From positions 124,001 through 188,000 of the forward strand of contig JAIXQP010000033.1 of the NCBI GenBank assembly GCA_027485675.1: a DNA stretch of 64,000 nucleotides, in the 5' to 3' direction. Positions within the stretch are counted from its first letter, which is position 1. The number at the start of each line of letters is the position of its first letter. The notes under the pieces are model-generated. The model saw only the letters and a list, made by a program, of their open reading frames with translations. It was not told the origin of the DNA and made no database searches. This document shows positions 9,053 to 17,665 of this stretch, piece by piece. Made by a program: the position numbers and the translations under genes. Source of the stretch: Terriglobales bacterium (GTDB lineage Bacteria; Acidobacteriota; Terriglobia; Bryobacterales; Bryobacteraceae).

Positions 9053-9292
9053 AGTCCTCCGCCCCGCCTGCACCGGCTCGCCAGTTCAATAGCCGGAAAG
9101 ATCGTGGCCAACCCTCGGGGCGCCTGTGCTCGAATGCGCCCTGCGGCCCCACGACGAACAGTTTTTCTGACCCGCAGACGCCGCAGGGAACCCCGCCTTT
9201 GGCGCCCGGAAACGTGCACCGCCGAAGCCAATCTGCGAAACTATAAAGATTGCCATTTTTCGGGGCACTTCGCTTCGTTTCCTCAATTCTCC

Positions 9293-11086
9293 ATGCCTGA
9301 ACAAGTACCTTTGGATTTCCTCGGAGACCTGCGCCGCACCCATTCCTGCGGCCAACTGCGCGCCTCTGACGCCGGCTCCCGCTCGCTCGTGATGGGTTGG
9401 GTCCACCGCCGCCGCGACCTCGGCGGCGTGATCTTCATCCACCTTCGCGACCGTGATGGCGTCACGCAGGTCGTCTTCCACTCCGACGAAAAGTTCGCCG
9501 CCGTCCACGAGAAAGCAGAGATGCTGCGCAGCGAATACGTCATCGCGGTCGAAGGCCGCGTCGTCCTCCGCGACAAGGAAACCATCAATCCGGACATCCC
9601 CACCGGCGAAGTGGAAATCGTCGCCGACAAGATCTGGATCCTCAACGAAAGCAAGACCCCGCCCTTCCCCATGGAAGAGAACGTCGACGTCAGCGAGGAC
9701 GCCCGCCTCAAGTATCGCTACGTCGACCTGCGCCGCCCCCGCATGCAGCGCAACATCATGCTGCGCTCGAAGCTCAGCTTCGCCATCCGCGAAGAGCTCT
9801 ACCGCCAGGGCTTCCTCGAAATCGAAACGCCGTTCCTCACCAAGTCGACGCCCGAAGGCGCCCGCGACTTTCTCGTGCCCTCCCGCACCAGCCCCGGCGA
9901 GTTCTACGCGCTGCCCCAGTCCCCGCAGATCTTTAAGCAACTGCTCATGATCAGCGGATTTGAAAAGTACTTCCAGATCGTCCGCTGCTTCCGCGACGAA
10001 GACCTCCGCGCCGACCGCCAGCCCGAGTTCACCCAGATCGACCTCGAGATGAGCTTCCCGCAGCAGGAGACCATCTTCTCCACCATCGAGCCGCTGCTCG
10101 AACGGGTCTGCGCCGTCGCCGGCTTCTCCGGCGTCAAAGCTCCCTTCCCGCGCCTCACCTACGCCCAGGCCATGCGCAGCTACGGCATCGATAAGCCGGA
10201 CCTTCGCCTGCCCCCGTTCTACTGCGTCGAAGATCTCTTCCCGGTGGACGAAAACTTCGCTACCCCCGGTCTGCCCATCGCGGCCATTGTCATCCCCAAC
10301 GTTGGCCCCATCGCCCGCCGCGAACGCGACGAGATCAAGGCCTTCGGCGTCGAGCGCGGCCTCCGCGTCTTCGATGACGTCAAGCGCCTCGAACGCGACT
10401 TCCCCGAGGTGATGGCCAAGGTGCGCGAACGCGCGAGCGCCGGGGAAAACGACCTGCTCATTCTCGCCGGCTGGGTCGGAGAAGGGAAGGGGCCGATCCC
10501 CGAGTACACCGTTCTCCAGGCCGCCGGTCAACTGCGGCTTCACTGCGGCCAGAAGTTCAACGACCGCCACAAGCTTCTCGACCCCACCGACTTCCGCTTC
10601 CTCTGGGTGCTCGACTTCCCGATGTTCGAATGGGACGAAGAGGACAAGCGCTGGGTTGCCGCCCATCACCCCTTCACCTCCGTCCACGACGAAGACATCG
10701 ACAAGCTCACGGCCGATCCGGCCCGCTGCCGCGCCAAGTCCTACGACATCGTGCTCAACGGCACCGAACTTGGCTCCGGGTCGATCCGTATCCATCGCCG
10801 TGACGTGCAGTCGGCCGTCTTCAGTTCGCTCGGCCTGTCAATGGAAGAGGCGCAGACCAAGTTCGGCTTCCTGCTCGAAGCCCTCGAACACGGCGCCCCG
10901 CCGCACGGTGGTATCGCCCTGGGTCTCGACCGTCTCGTGATGATCCTGGCCGGCGAGAAGTCGCTCCGCGATGTCATCCCGTTCCCCAAGACCGCCAAGG
11001 GTACGGACCTGATGTGCGAGGCGCCCAGCGAGGTTCCCGACAAGAGCCTCCGCGACCTGCATATCCGGCTCGCCACGAAGAAGTAG
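9293..11086 (+). CDS. aspS: Aspartyl-tRNA synthetase
   Basis: A 597-residue bacterial-type AspRS. It has an N-terminal OB-fold anticodon-binding domain (about 17-115, with MGWVHRRRDLGGVIFIHLRD), the class II catalytic core with QIVRCFRDEDLRADRQPEF and the motif 3 segment LGLDRLVMILAG, and the bacterial GAD insertion between them. The ATG at 9293 gives the usual family N-terminus. The open frame upstream to 9104 has no family similarity. A separate asnS is present at about 61.3 kb, so this enzyme need not be non-discriminating. The 240 bases upstream (9053-9292) contain no recognisable gene, and a strong terminator follows. Confidence 0.97.
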   Translation: MPEQVPLDFLGDLRRTHSCGQLRASDAGSRSLVMGWVHRRRDLGGVIFIHLRDRDGVTQVVFHSDEKFAAVHEKAEMLRSEYVIAVEGRVVLRDKETINPDIPTGEVEIVADKIWILNESKTPPFPMEENVDVSEDARLKYRYVDLRRPRMQRNIMLRSKLSFAIREELYRQGFLEIETPFLTKSTPEGARDFLVPSRTSPGEFYALPQSPQIFKQLLMISGFEKYFQIVRCFRDEDLRADRQPEFTQIDLEMSFPQQETIFSTIEPLLERVCAVAGFSGVKAPFPRLTYAQAMRSYGIDKPDLRLPPFYCVEDLFPVDENFATPGLPIAAIVIPNVGPIARRERDEIKAFGVERGLRVFDDVKRLERDFPEVMAKVRERASAGENDLLILAGWVGEGKGPIPEYTVLQAAGQLRLHCGQKFNDRHKLLDPTDFRFLWVLDFPMFEWDEEDKRWVAAHHPFTSVHDEDIDKLTADPARCRAKSYDIVLNGTELGSGSIRIHRRDVQSAVFSSLGLSMEEAQTKFGFLLEALEHGAPPHGGIALGLDRLVMILAGEKSLRDVIPFPKTAKGTDLMCEAPSEVPDKSLRDLHIRLATKK

Positions 11087-11109
11087 CCAAACAGAGAAGT
11101 AGCCAAACA
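11080..11109 (+). repeat. Short tandem duplication over the aspS stop codon
   Basis: The 14-mer GAAGTAGCCAAACA occurs at 11080-11093 and again at 11096-11109, a 16-base period. The first copy contains the aspS TAG. It looks like a small slippage duplication between the gene and its terminator. No function is evident. Confidence 0.8.
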
Positions 11110-11142
11110 AAAAGGGCGCTGGCCGAAGCCAGCGCCCTTTTT
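11109..11142. terminator. Rho-independent terminator shared by aspS and the convergent oxidoreductase gene
   Basis: A perfect 10-bp GC-rich stem (GGGCGCTGGC at 11114-11123 and GCCAGCGCCC at 11128-11137) with a CGAA tetraloop. A-tract on the left and T-tract on the right make it usable in both directions, fitting its place between two convergent genes. Confidence 0.93.
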
Positions 11143-11161
11143 GCGTCTCGCCGAAGGCGGT

Positions 11162-12499
11162 TTACGCCTTCGGATTCTTGTCGACGATCTTGAACTTCTG
11201 CTCGTCGAAGTACAGCACCTTGCCCTGCCGGTAGCTCTGCACGGCCATCGTGATCAGCACCTGCGCATGCGCCGCCGTCTCCACGTCCAGCGTCGGCTTG
11301 TTCCGGCTCACCATGCAGTCCAGGAAGTTGCCCACGTGGGTGTCCATCGTGTTCAGGTCCTTCACCGGGATCTTCACGTCCTCGACGCCGAACTTGTACT
11401 TGTCGCCGCCGATCGGCTTGCGAACATCACCCCGGCCCGCCACTTCCGGCTTCAGAGTGATGAAGGGCGAGAAGCCTTCAAACCGGCCGTGCTCCACCAT
11501 GATGATGGTGCCTTCGTGGCCGCGGATCAGGCCCGGAATGTGCTGCGAGTTCGCCATCGACGAGCTCAGCACCAGCGAGTGGCCCTCTTCGTAGTCGGCG
11601 AGCAGGTTGAACGTGTCCGGCACTTCGCGGTCTTTGAACTCATAGATGCCGCCGCCAGCCATAACGCGGGTCGGGTACTGCGGCTTGGTCCAGCAGATGT
11701 TCATCGGCGCCACGACGTGGAAGAACAGGTCGGTGGCAATGCCGCCCGAGTAGTCCCAATACTTGCGGAAGCGGAAGAAACGGTCGGCGTCGTAGGGCCG
11801 CTTGGTGGCGTTGCCGAGCCACATCTTCCAGTCGATGTAGTTATCGCCCTTGCCGTCCGGACCAGCTTCCTTATCGATCGGCCAGTTCCATTCGCCTTCG
11901 ATGGAGTTGCGGTGATAGGAGCCCTGGCTCAACAGCATCTTGCCGATAGCGCCGTCGGCGATGTACTTCTTCGCCTGGTGCCACTGGTTGCCGGAGGTCG
12001 TCTGCGAGCCCACCTGCAGGACGCGCTTGGTCTCCTTCACGGTGTCCATCAACTGCTTCACTTCTTCCACCGTGTGGCACATCGGCTTTTCGACGTAGAC
12101 GTCCTTGCCGTTGTCCATCGCCGCCAGGGCCACCTTGGCGTGCCAATGGTCCGGGGTCGCCACGATCACCGCGTCGATCTCCGGGTTGTTCACCACTTCG
12201 CGCCAGTCGAGAGTGCCCTTGCACTTGAACCGCGCGGCGGCTTCCGTAACGCGTTTCTGGTAGACGTCACAAACCTGGGTGATCTGACACTTGCCGGTCT
12301 GCTCGCCCAATTTTGCGAAGACGTTGGCGACGTAGCGGCCACGGCCACCTACACCCACCACGCCGACGTTAATCTTGTCGTTGGCGCCAATCACCCGGCC
12401 GCTTTTCGCGGGGGCCGGCTTCGCCGCAAAAGCGGATCCTGCGGCCGATAGGGCGGCGCCGGCGCTGCCGGCGTTAATCAGAAAATCTCGACGTTCCAT
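11162..12499 (-). CDS. Tat-exported Gfo/Idh/MocA family oxidoreductase
   Basis: A 445-residue NAD(P)-dependent sugar or cyclitol oxidoreductase. The N-terminus is a twin-arginine signal ([20 protein letters not shown]), so export of the folded, cofactor-loaded enzyme is predicted. The Rossmann motif [14 protein letters not shown] follows at about 43-56, and EKPMCH is the conserved family motif that holds the catalytic Lys. The C-terminal half is the Gfo/Idh alpha/beta domain. Such exported oxidoreductases are abundant in Acidobacteriota and Planctomycetota and are usually linked to glycan breakdown. The substrate cannot be told from sequence. It stands alone, closed by the aspS-side terminator. 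Confidence 0.92.
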   Translation of the reverse strand: MERRDFLINAGSAGAALSAAGSAFAAKPAPAKSGRVIGANDKINVGVVGVGGRGRYVANVFAKLGEQTGKCQITQVCDVYQKRVTEAAARFKCKGTLDWREVVNNPEIDAVIVATPDHWHAKVALAAMDNGKDVYVEKPMCHTVEEVKQLMDTVKETKRVLQVGSQTTSGNQWHQAKKYIADGAIGKMLLSQGSYHRNSIEGEWNWPIDKEAGPDGKGDNYIDWKMWLGNATKRPYDADRFFRFRKYWDYSGGIATDLFFHVVAPMNICWTKPQYPTRVMAGGGIYEFKDREVPDTFNLLADYEEGHSLVLSSSMANSQHIPGLIRGHEGTIIMVEHGRFEGFSPFITLKPEVAGRGDVRKPIGGDKYKFGVEDVKIPVKDLNTMDTHVGNFLDCMVSRNKPTLDVETAAHAQVLITMAVQSYRQGKVLYFDEQKFKIVDKNPKA

Positions 12500-12609
12500 T
12501 CAGGGGACTCCTTCCGTCAGCGTCACAACCCGGACGCCGGACACACTTATAGTTGCGGGTTTAGACCCTTTCTCTGAGTCTACACCTGTAATCCCGCTGA
12601 ACCAACCTT

Positions 12610-13296
12610 TTATGGGGCGGTCCGCATGTCTCCGGGGGAACGCAGGGCGACCGGGTGGAAAATCCGGTACCAGACATAGCTCGTCAGAATGCTTCCCGCC
12701 GAGATCACCAGGTTCCCGACGTCCTTTACCTCATTTGGGAAGAACCGCAGCGCGTGACCCATCGCGTCAATGGTGCACTGCAGACCCAGTCCGGCGCTAA
12801 TCAGCAGGATCGTCTGGTCCCGCTTCCGATTCGAGAGCAAAAAGGACCATAGGATCAAATTCATCCCGGCCGAGACAAACGCCACGTCCCGGCTGATAAA
12901 GGTCATCCAACGGTTTGGTAACCCCCGGGAGAGCACATCAAAATGCCAGGCGCCCGAACCGATCAGCGCGGCCAAGAACCCGACGGCCAACAAGGTGACC
13001 GTTCGTCCGATGTTCGGCCGCAACTCTCCCGCCTTTCGCGTCAACACCAGCAGCAAGAGGACCCCGCATAGTTGCATCGAAAGCGAAAGGATCCAGTAAG
13101 CCGAACGGCTCACCCCGGTCCATGTCGCGCCGGAAACCAGAAAGGCAATGCTCATCGGGGCCGACAAACTGAATGTCAGGCACAAATAGGCGAATAGAAC
13201 CGGAAAGCGTCGCCACGCTCCCCCCAGCATCGCGTGCATCGCCCCGATGATGAACAGGGTCGTCAGACCGGTGGACAGGTAGTAAAAAGCATTCAC
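12610..13296 (-). CDS. Multi-pass membrane protein of unknown function
   Basis: A 228-residue hydrophobic protein with about six or seven predicted membrane spans (for example FYYLSTGLTTLFIIGAMHAM, MQLCGVLLLLVLT and TVTLLAVGFLAALIGSG) joined by short polar loops. No catalytic motif was recognised. It lies 69 bases downstream of the repeat-peptide gene on the same strand, with no obvious terminator between them, so it may be made with that peptide as a transporter, maturation or sensing partner. That link is an inference from position only. Confidence 0.75.
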   Translation of the reverse strand: MNAFYYLSTGLTTLFIIGAMHAMLGGAWRRFPVLFAYLCLTFSLSAPMSIAFLVSGATWTGVSRSAYWILSLSMQLCGVLLLLVLTRKAGELRPNIGRTVTLLAVGFLAALIGSGAWHFDVLSRGLPNRWMTFISRDVAFVSAGMNLILWSFLLSNRKRDQTILLISAGLGLQCTIDAMGHALRFFPNEVKDVGNLVISAGSILTSYVWYRIFHPVALRSPGDMRTAP

Positions 13297-13365
13297 CGCA
13301 AAACTCCTCGGCTAAAGCTAGGCCCGCCAAGATGTTTTGCGGTGAAAATGCTTGTAAAAAATGAA

Positions 13366-13668
13366 CTAGCCGACGAAAGTCCCGTTGTCGTCGGGAGGAG
13401 GAATCGGCCCGCCGTGAAGCGAGAACGTTCCATTATCGTCGGGAGGAGGAATCGGTCCGCCCTTAAGAGCAAACGTTCCGTTGTCGTCAGGAGGAGGAAT
13501 CGGGCCGCCGAAAAGCGCAAACGTACCGTTGTCATCCGGAGGGGGGATCGGCCCGCCCTTGACGAAATGGCTATCGTTCGTTCCACGAATCTCCGAAACA
13601 CCAGCGCTCACCGTGAGCACTAGCGCCATGCATACTACAGTTCCAAGTATAAGGTTTAGCTGCTTCAT
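13366..13668 (-). CDS. Secreted peptide with four near-identical 16-residue repeats
   Basis: A 100-residue protein: a signal-like N-terminus (MKQLNLILGTVVCMALVLTV, cut probably near residue 22), a short linker, then four copies of GGPIPPPDDNGTF followed by a 2-3 residue spacer (AL-F, AL-K, SL-H, VG). The units begin at residues 38, 54, 70 and 86. The ATG at 13668 was preferred to an in-frame GTG at 13698 because it starts directly at the signal. The layout (leader plus tandem cores) resembles multi-core secreted peptide precursors. No modifying enzyme or cysteine is seen, so this is a description and not a functional claim. A multi-pass membrane protein gene follows on the same strand. Confidence 0.8.
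   Translation of the reverse strand: MKQLNLILGTVVCMALVLTVSAGVSEIRGTNDSHFVKGGPIPPPDDNGTFALFGGPIPPPDDNGTFALKGGPIPPPDDNGTFSLHGGPIPPPDDNGTFVG
13369..13557 (-). repeat. Four tandem 48-bp repeats in the peptide gene
   Basis: The four coding units keep the same 48-base period and are highly similar in DNA as well as in protein; most differences are silent, with changes clustered in the three spacer codons. This indicates recent expansion or homogenisation of the array together with selection on the GGPIPPPDDNGTF core. Confidence 0.85.
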
Positions 13669-13844
13669 TGGTATCCGCTCACCCGGTGCTTTTCGCACTC
13701 AATTTTTACCTATAGGCTCTCAGGCTTCCTGCCCTAGATCTCCTCAGGTCTCAACCTTATTCTAAGCGGAGGGATACCATTTGTATGCTTAGGATTTTTC
13801 CTAGGGAGAGGTCGGTTGTTCCCGTTCTCATTACCCGGAAAACA

Positions 13845-13893
13845 AAACAAAAGGCAGGACTTATCTGAATTGCTTCAGGAAAGCCCTGCCTTA
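13845..13893 (-). terminator. Terminator downstream of the ExeA-like gene
   Basis: Read on the minus strand, AAGGCAGG and CCTGCCTT form an outer 8-bp stem (13851-13858 with 13885-13892) closed by a small inner hairpin (CTGAA and TTCAG), followed by TTTTGTTTTGTTTT. It sits about 40 bases past the ExeA-like stop codon and separates it from the peptide gene. Confidence 0.75.
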
Positions 13894-13933
13894 AAGTTTA
13901 GTCACTACTCGATCACCCACTCGGGGTGGTGTT

Positions 13934-14824
13934 CTAGTCCCCGCGGTCGCGCAGCGACGGCGCCTCGAACGAGTCTTCGTAGATGCTCCGCATCGGACGG
14001 AGCCGGCGACCTGGCCATTCCAGGCGCATATCGTCCGCCACCTCGTCCAACATCTTCTGCGTGCAGACCTTCGATTCCATCGCAAACGCCGTCAGCAACA
14101 GGTTGTCGCAGATGCCGTTGATCACGCGGGGGATGCCGCGGGAACGAATGTGGATCTCGCGGATCAGCTCGTCGGTGAAAACCGCCTGCTCGGCCAGTCC
14201 AACTTTCGCCAGGCGGCTGTCGATGTACTCGGCGGTCTCTTCCACCGAGAACGGCTTCAGGTTGTAGCGCAGGACGATCCGCTGCTTCAACTGCCGCAGA
14301 TTCGGCGCGTCCAGCTTCCGGTCAAACTCCGGCTGGCCGGCGAGGACGATCTGCAACAGCTTCCCCTTCCGGTTCTCCAAATTGCCCAGTAGCCGGATCT
14401 CCTCGAGCACATCCCATTCGAGATTGTGGGCCTCGTCGACGATCAGCACGGTCGTCCGTCCCTCGTTCGCCTGCTGGATCAGCAGGTTGTTCAGGGCAAA
14501 CAGAACTTCGGTCTTCGAGCTGCGGTCGCACCGCAGGTCGAGATCGTAGGCAATCATCTCAAAAAACTGCTGCGGGTTAATCCGCGAGTTAAAGAGAAAG
14601 GCAAACTCGATGTACTGCGATTCCAGATACTCGCGCAGACATTCAAGCATGGTGGTTTTGCCGGTACCCACCTCGCCCGTCAGCACGATGAAGCCCTTGC
14701 GGCTCTGCACCCCATAGATCAAGTTAGCCAACGCCTCTTCGTGTTGGGCACTCCGATAAAGAAACGCCGGATCCGGAGAGAGATTGAAAGGGTTATCCGT
14801 TATCCCAAAGAAAGCGTTGTACAT
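13934..14824 (-). CDS. ExeA/GspA-like AAA ATPase
   Basis: A 296-residue ATPase of the ExeA family (AAA_22 type). It begins with the family signature MYNAFFGITDNPFNLSPDPA and has Walker A GEVGTGKT (50-57), Walker B VLIVDEAH (126-132) and a C-terminal AAA lid (about 190-270). Relatives serve general secretion, as GspA/ExeA proteins without the peptidoglycan domain, or act in transposition. No secretion or transposase genes adjoin it, so its process is uncertain. It lies about 105 bases beyond the end of the Csm operon on the same strand, and read-through from csm5 is possible but not shown. Confidence 0.85.
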   Translation of the reverse strand: MYNAFFGITDNPFNLSPDPAFLYRSAQHEEALANLIYGVQSRKGFIVLTGEVGTGKTTMLECLREYLESQYIEFAFLFNSRINPQQFFEMIAYDLDLRCDRSSKTEVLFALNNLLIQQANEGRTTVLIVDEAHNLEWDVLEEIRLLGNLENRKGKLLQIVLAGQPEFDRKLDAPNLRQLKQRIVLRYNLKPFSVEETAEYIDSRLAKVGLAEQAVFTDELIREIHIRSRGIPRVINGICDNLLLTAFAMESKVCTQKMLDEVADDMRLEWPGRRLRPMRSIYEDSFEAPSLRDRGD

Positions 14825-14929
14825 AAGGGCAGCTGCGAACTATTTCATCCTACCATGCCAAGCTACCGATGCCTGCTGCAGACTCTATCGGCTGGTACTG
14901 GCACTTTCGTGAGGACTTCCCGTACAGGC

Positions 14930-15916
14930 CTATTCCACCTTAGAAAACTCCAGCCGAACCCAACCCGGCGCCGTTCCCGGCTCGCCGCCAAGATACAGAA
15001 TCCGCTGTGATTTCGGAAACGCGAACGCCGTCGCCAGCGCCTGCCGGTACCCGGGTACCGGTTCCAACAGCGCCCGGGCCGCCGCTAAGCGCGGACCCGT
15101 CGCAATGGACTTCGACAGGAAGCCACCGCCCCAGCCCACGCTCAGCAAACAGCCGCCTGCCGCCTCCACTCCGGCCAGATTTTTCTGTAGGCTCCCCAAA
15201 CGGTGCACCGTGGCGAACTCCCGCTGCCGGGCCAGCATTACGCCCGACTGCTCGGAAATCGCGGCAAACTCAGTCTCCCAATCGGCTTCCACCGTGCCCC
15301 GGCCGTGGAACACCGTGCCCGGCATCGCGCACTCGACAAAGGTCGGCGCCGCCTTCCAACGCAGTTCCGACCCGCCCGGCTTTACCGGCGCGGCCACCCG
15401 CGAGTAATACACCTGATAGCGGTCGCCCTGCTCCGGCCGGCCGTCGCCCAGCCGCCAGCCGCGCAGCAGCTTCGCCGCCGTCATTTTACGAAACGAAGCC
15501 AAATCGGCCGGGGCGGTCCGCGCGCTCAGCAGCGCCGTCTTCAAGGCCCCCTTCAGCGCCGTCGCCGGCACCTGCTTCCCCGCCGGTCCGGTACAAAACG
15601 TCGGGATGAATATTTCTTCATCCTTGGCCTGCTCCCACAAGGCGACCAGCCCGGGATCTTCGAGCGGAATTCGCCGTACGGCATAGGACTGCGCGTACCC
15701 GCCCCAGCTCTTGAATTCGAGGCGCCGCGCCCGGCTCAACTCCGCCAGATACCCCTCCATCCGGGGCGTCCCGGCGAGCCGCCGGAAGATCAGGCTCTGG
15801 TCAAGCACATTCACCTGGTCCTTCCAGACCATATAATCAATCGGCGCGAGGCGCTTTCCGTCGCCAATCAGCGTCGGCGTCAGCACCGTCAACCGCCAGC
15901 GAATCGGGATGCTCAC
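14930..15916 (-). CDS. csm5: Type III-A CRISPR effector subunit Csm5
   Basis: A 328-residue RAMP protein. The start is the GTG at 15916 inside the GTGA overlap with the csm4 stop; the open frame upstream of it is antisense-like and Gly-rich. The opening LTVLTPTLIGDGKRLAPIDY corresponds to the N-terminal RAMP strand and the LTP.HIG.G..L.PLDY pattern of Csm5. Further family features are ALKGALKTALL and the late glycine-rich VGWGGGFLSKS. Csm5 caps the crRNA 3' end of the Csm complex and helps recruit trimming nucleases in known systems. It is the last gene of the five-gene operon. Confidence 0.87.
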   Translation of the reverse strand: MSIPIRWRLTVLTPTLIGDGKRLAPIDYMVWKDQVNVLDQSLIFRRLAGTPRMEGYLAELSRARRLEFKSWGGYAQSYAVRRIPLEDPGLVALWEQAKDEEIFIPTFCTGPAGKQVPATALKGALKTALLSARTAPADLASFRKMTAAKLLRGWRLGDGRPEQGDRYQVYYSRVAAPVKPGGSELRWKAAPTFVECAMPGTVFHGRGTVEADWETEFAAISEQSGVMLARQREFATVHRLGSLQKNLAGVEAAGGCLLSVGWGGGFLSKSIATGPRLAAARALLEPVPGYRQALATAFAFPKSQRILYLGGEPGTAPGWVRLEFSKVE

Positions 15917-16824
15917 AGCGCCACCGCCACGGCCAAGCCGTTCCGGTACACCGGATGCGCCCATCCCTCCGGCGCGACGTCCTGCAAACTCCCGGCCGGA
16001 GCCAGCGCCGTATACACGACCGATCCTTCCGTCACCACCCGCTGCGCCCGCTTCGCCGCCGTCGTCCCTTCCACCCAGCCCGTGCGCACCGCCAGCCGGT
16101 AGGCGCCCTGTTCCCAGAACACCTCTTCCTCCGCCGCCGGGGCAAACAGGCTCAGCAGCCACCATCCCTTCGACCCATCGCCGGAAGGGCCCCGCCGCAG
16201 TAGCGCCTCGACGCTCTCTCCCCTCTCAAACCGCACCCCCACACTGCCGCCCCAGCCCAACGCCCGGTTGCCGCCCATCCCGGAATCGCCCAGCCACCGC
16301 AACGCCGCCTCGAGCCGTCCGGCCCACGCTTCGTCTTCGCAAACGGCCAAACCCCAGACGCCCGCGCCCTCGGCAAACTGGATCCCCGTCTTCGGCCCCG
16401 CGGCTTTCTCGACGTGCAACGGCCGGAACGGTCCGCCCGCTCCCGCCCGGTCGGCCGCCAGCAGGCAGCCGGAGCCCGGATCGAGCACCCAACGGGACTC
16501 GGCCAATCCGCCTTCACTCACCAGATCCCGGATCGCCGGCAAGGGGAGAAATCGCACCAACTTCGGCCGCAGCCGCTGCAGTCCGCTGGCCGGGGGCCAG
16601 GCAGACGCCGGCGGGGGCGCGAACAAGGTCCCGTGCTGCCAGGGAAACAGGCTGCTCAGCCGCACCGCGCTCCCCATGGCCAACCACTCTTCCAGCCATC
16701 CCAACCGGTCCATCGCCGCGCAGACCGCTCCGTAGAACGTATCGCTGGCCACCAGCGACGGACCCGCCGCCGCGGCGCTCCACGCCCCGCGGGCCTCGAA
16801 CCGGAACAGGATCGCCTGCGCCAT
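15913..16824 (-). CDS. csm4: Type III-A CRISPR effector subunit Csm4
   Basis: A 303-residue RAMP (Cas5-like) protein expected to bind the crRNA 5' tag and to contact Cas10. The ATG at 16824 lies four bases after the csm3 stop and starts MAQAILFRFEARGAWSA, a typical Csm4 opening strand. FYGAVCAAMDRLGW matches the D.L.GAL.. helix and GNRALGWGGSVGVRF is the glycine-rich RAMP loop. The frame extends upstream to 16896, but that part overlaps csm3. Its TGA overlaps the csm5 GTG. Confidence 0.87.
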   Translation of the reverse strand: MAQAILFRFEARGAWSAAAAGPSLVASDTFYGAVCAAMDRLGWLEEWLAMGSAVRLSSLFPWQHGTLFAPPPASAWPPASGLQRLRPKLVRFLPLPAIRDLVSEGGLAESRWVLDPGSGCLLAADRAGAGGPFRPLHVEKAAGPKTGIQFAEGAGVWGLAVCEDEAWAGRLEAALRWLGDSGMGGNRALGWGGSVGVRFERGESVEALLRRGPSGDGSKGWWLLSLFAPAAEEEVFWEQGAYRLAVRTGWVEGTTAAKRAQRVVTEGSVVYTALAPAGSLQDVAPEGWAHPVYRNGLAVAVAL

Positions 16825-16828
16825 GCCG

Positions 16829-17659
16829 CTATTCCGCCAGCGCCGCGGCGAATCCTTCGCCACGAACCAATTCCTGCAGCGCCGCCAGGTCTCCACTCGC
16901 GAGGAGCTCGGCCTCGGCGCTCTCGCCCAGATAGAAGCCTTTGCCGCGCCACGTCAGCCGGCAATCGGTGAACCGAACCCGCCCGCTGCCCCGCGAACCG
17001 CTGCCGCCCAAAGCATCATCTTCGAGCAACCGCAGGCCCTGCACCAGCAGCCCGGCGAGCGACGCATCGCCCTCGGCCAATTGATCGAGCACGAAACGAA
17101 CCCGGAACCGCGCCCCGGCCGGAACCCGCTCGAGCGTCCGCGGATTGGCCTGGGCCGTAATCCGGTCAATCGCGTTCTCGCTCTTCACTTCGGTCAATTC
17201 GTCGTCGAGAAACTCCCGCATCGGCGCGGTGATCGAGTCGAGATCGAGCGGCGCATCGTAGATGGTCAGACGCGCCGGGGTGGCGGACCGGCCATCGAGC
17301 GCTTCCCCGCGCACCCGCTCCGTACGGCTCGGGCTCCGGCCGAACAGCAGACAGATCGCGTCGTCCGGGCGGTCGCTCTGGTGAATCCGCACCTCCTGGC
17401 CCCGCCGCCGGGAGAGGTAAATCAACTCCTCGGGCGAAGTGAGGCCGTGCGCGTGTTCGAGCAGGCTGCGCAGCCGCCCCCGGAGCGAGGAACCCGGCAC
17501 GATGGGCCGGCCGAACGCATCCTTAACCACCGGATTGTCGGCGCCGCCGATTTCGAGCGATCCCTTGCCCGCGCCAATGTGCAGGCCGGTCTCGCAGTGC
17601 AACACCGCTTCGAGAATCAATTTGCCGCGCAGGCGCAGCGTGGGTTTCGGTTCGCTCAT
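16829..17659 (-). CDS. csm3: Type III-A CRISPR effector backbone subunit Csm3 (target-RNA endonuclease)
   Basis: A 276-residue Cas7-like RAMP protein. The segment ETGLHIGAG...GGADNPVVKD followed by IVPGSSLRGRLRSLL is diagnostic for Csm3. By alignment with characterised Csm3 proteins, whose catalytic Asp is at position 32 or 33 in G.IDSPVIKD, the matching residue here is Asp41, so target-RNA cleavage at 6-nt intervals should be intact. GSGSRGSGRVRF is the glycine-rich RAMP loop. At 276 residues it is longer than most Csm3 proteins (about 220). It lies six bases after csm2 and four before csm4. Confidence 0.95.
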   Translation of the reverse strand: MSEPKPTLRLRGKLILEAVLHCETGLHIGAGKGSLEIGGADNPVVKDAFGRPIVPGSSLRGRLRSLLEHAHGLTSPEELIYLSRRRGQEVRIHQSDRPDDAICLLFGRSPSRTERVRGEALDGRSATPARLTIYDAPLDLDSITAPMREFLDDELTEVKSENAIDRITAQANPRTLERVPAGARFRVRFVLDQLAEGDASLAGLLVQGLRLLEDDALGGSGSRGSGRVRFTDCRLTWRGKGFYLGESAEAELLASGDLAALQELVRGEGFAAALAE

Positions 17660-17665
17660 GGCTGG

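Noticed and set aside
9104-9292. Upstream extension of aspS
   Set aside because: The added 63 residues have no similarity to AspRS, and the family N-terminus begins at 9293.
14825-14929. Possible CRISPR array or csm6 beyond csm5
   Set aside because: The 105 bases between csm5 and the ExeA-like gene contain no direct repeats and no open frame, and no repeat-spacer pattern was noticed elsewhere in the window.
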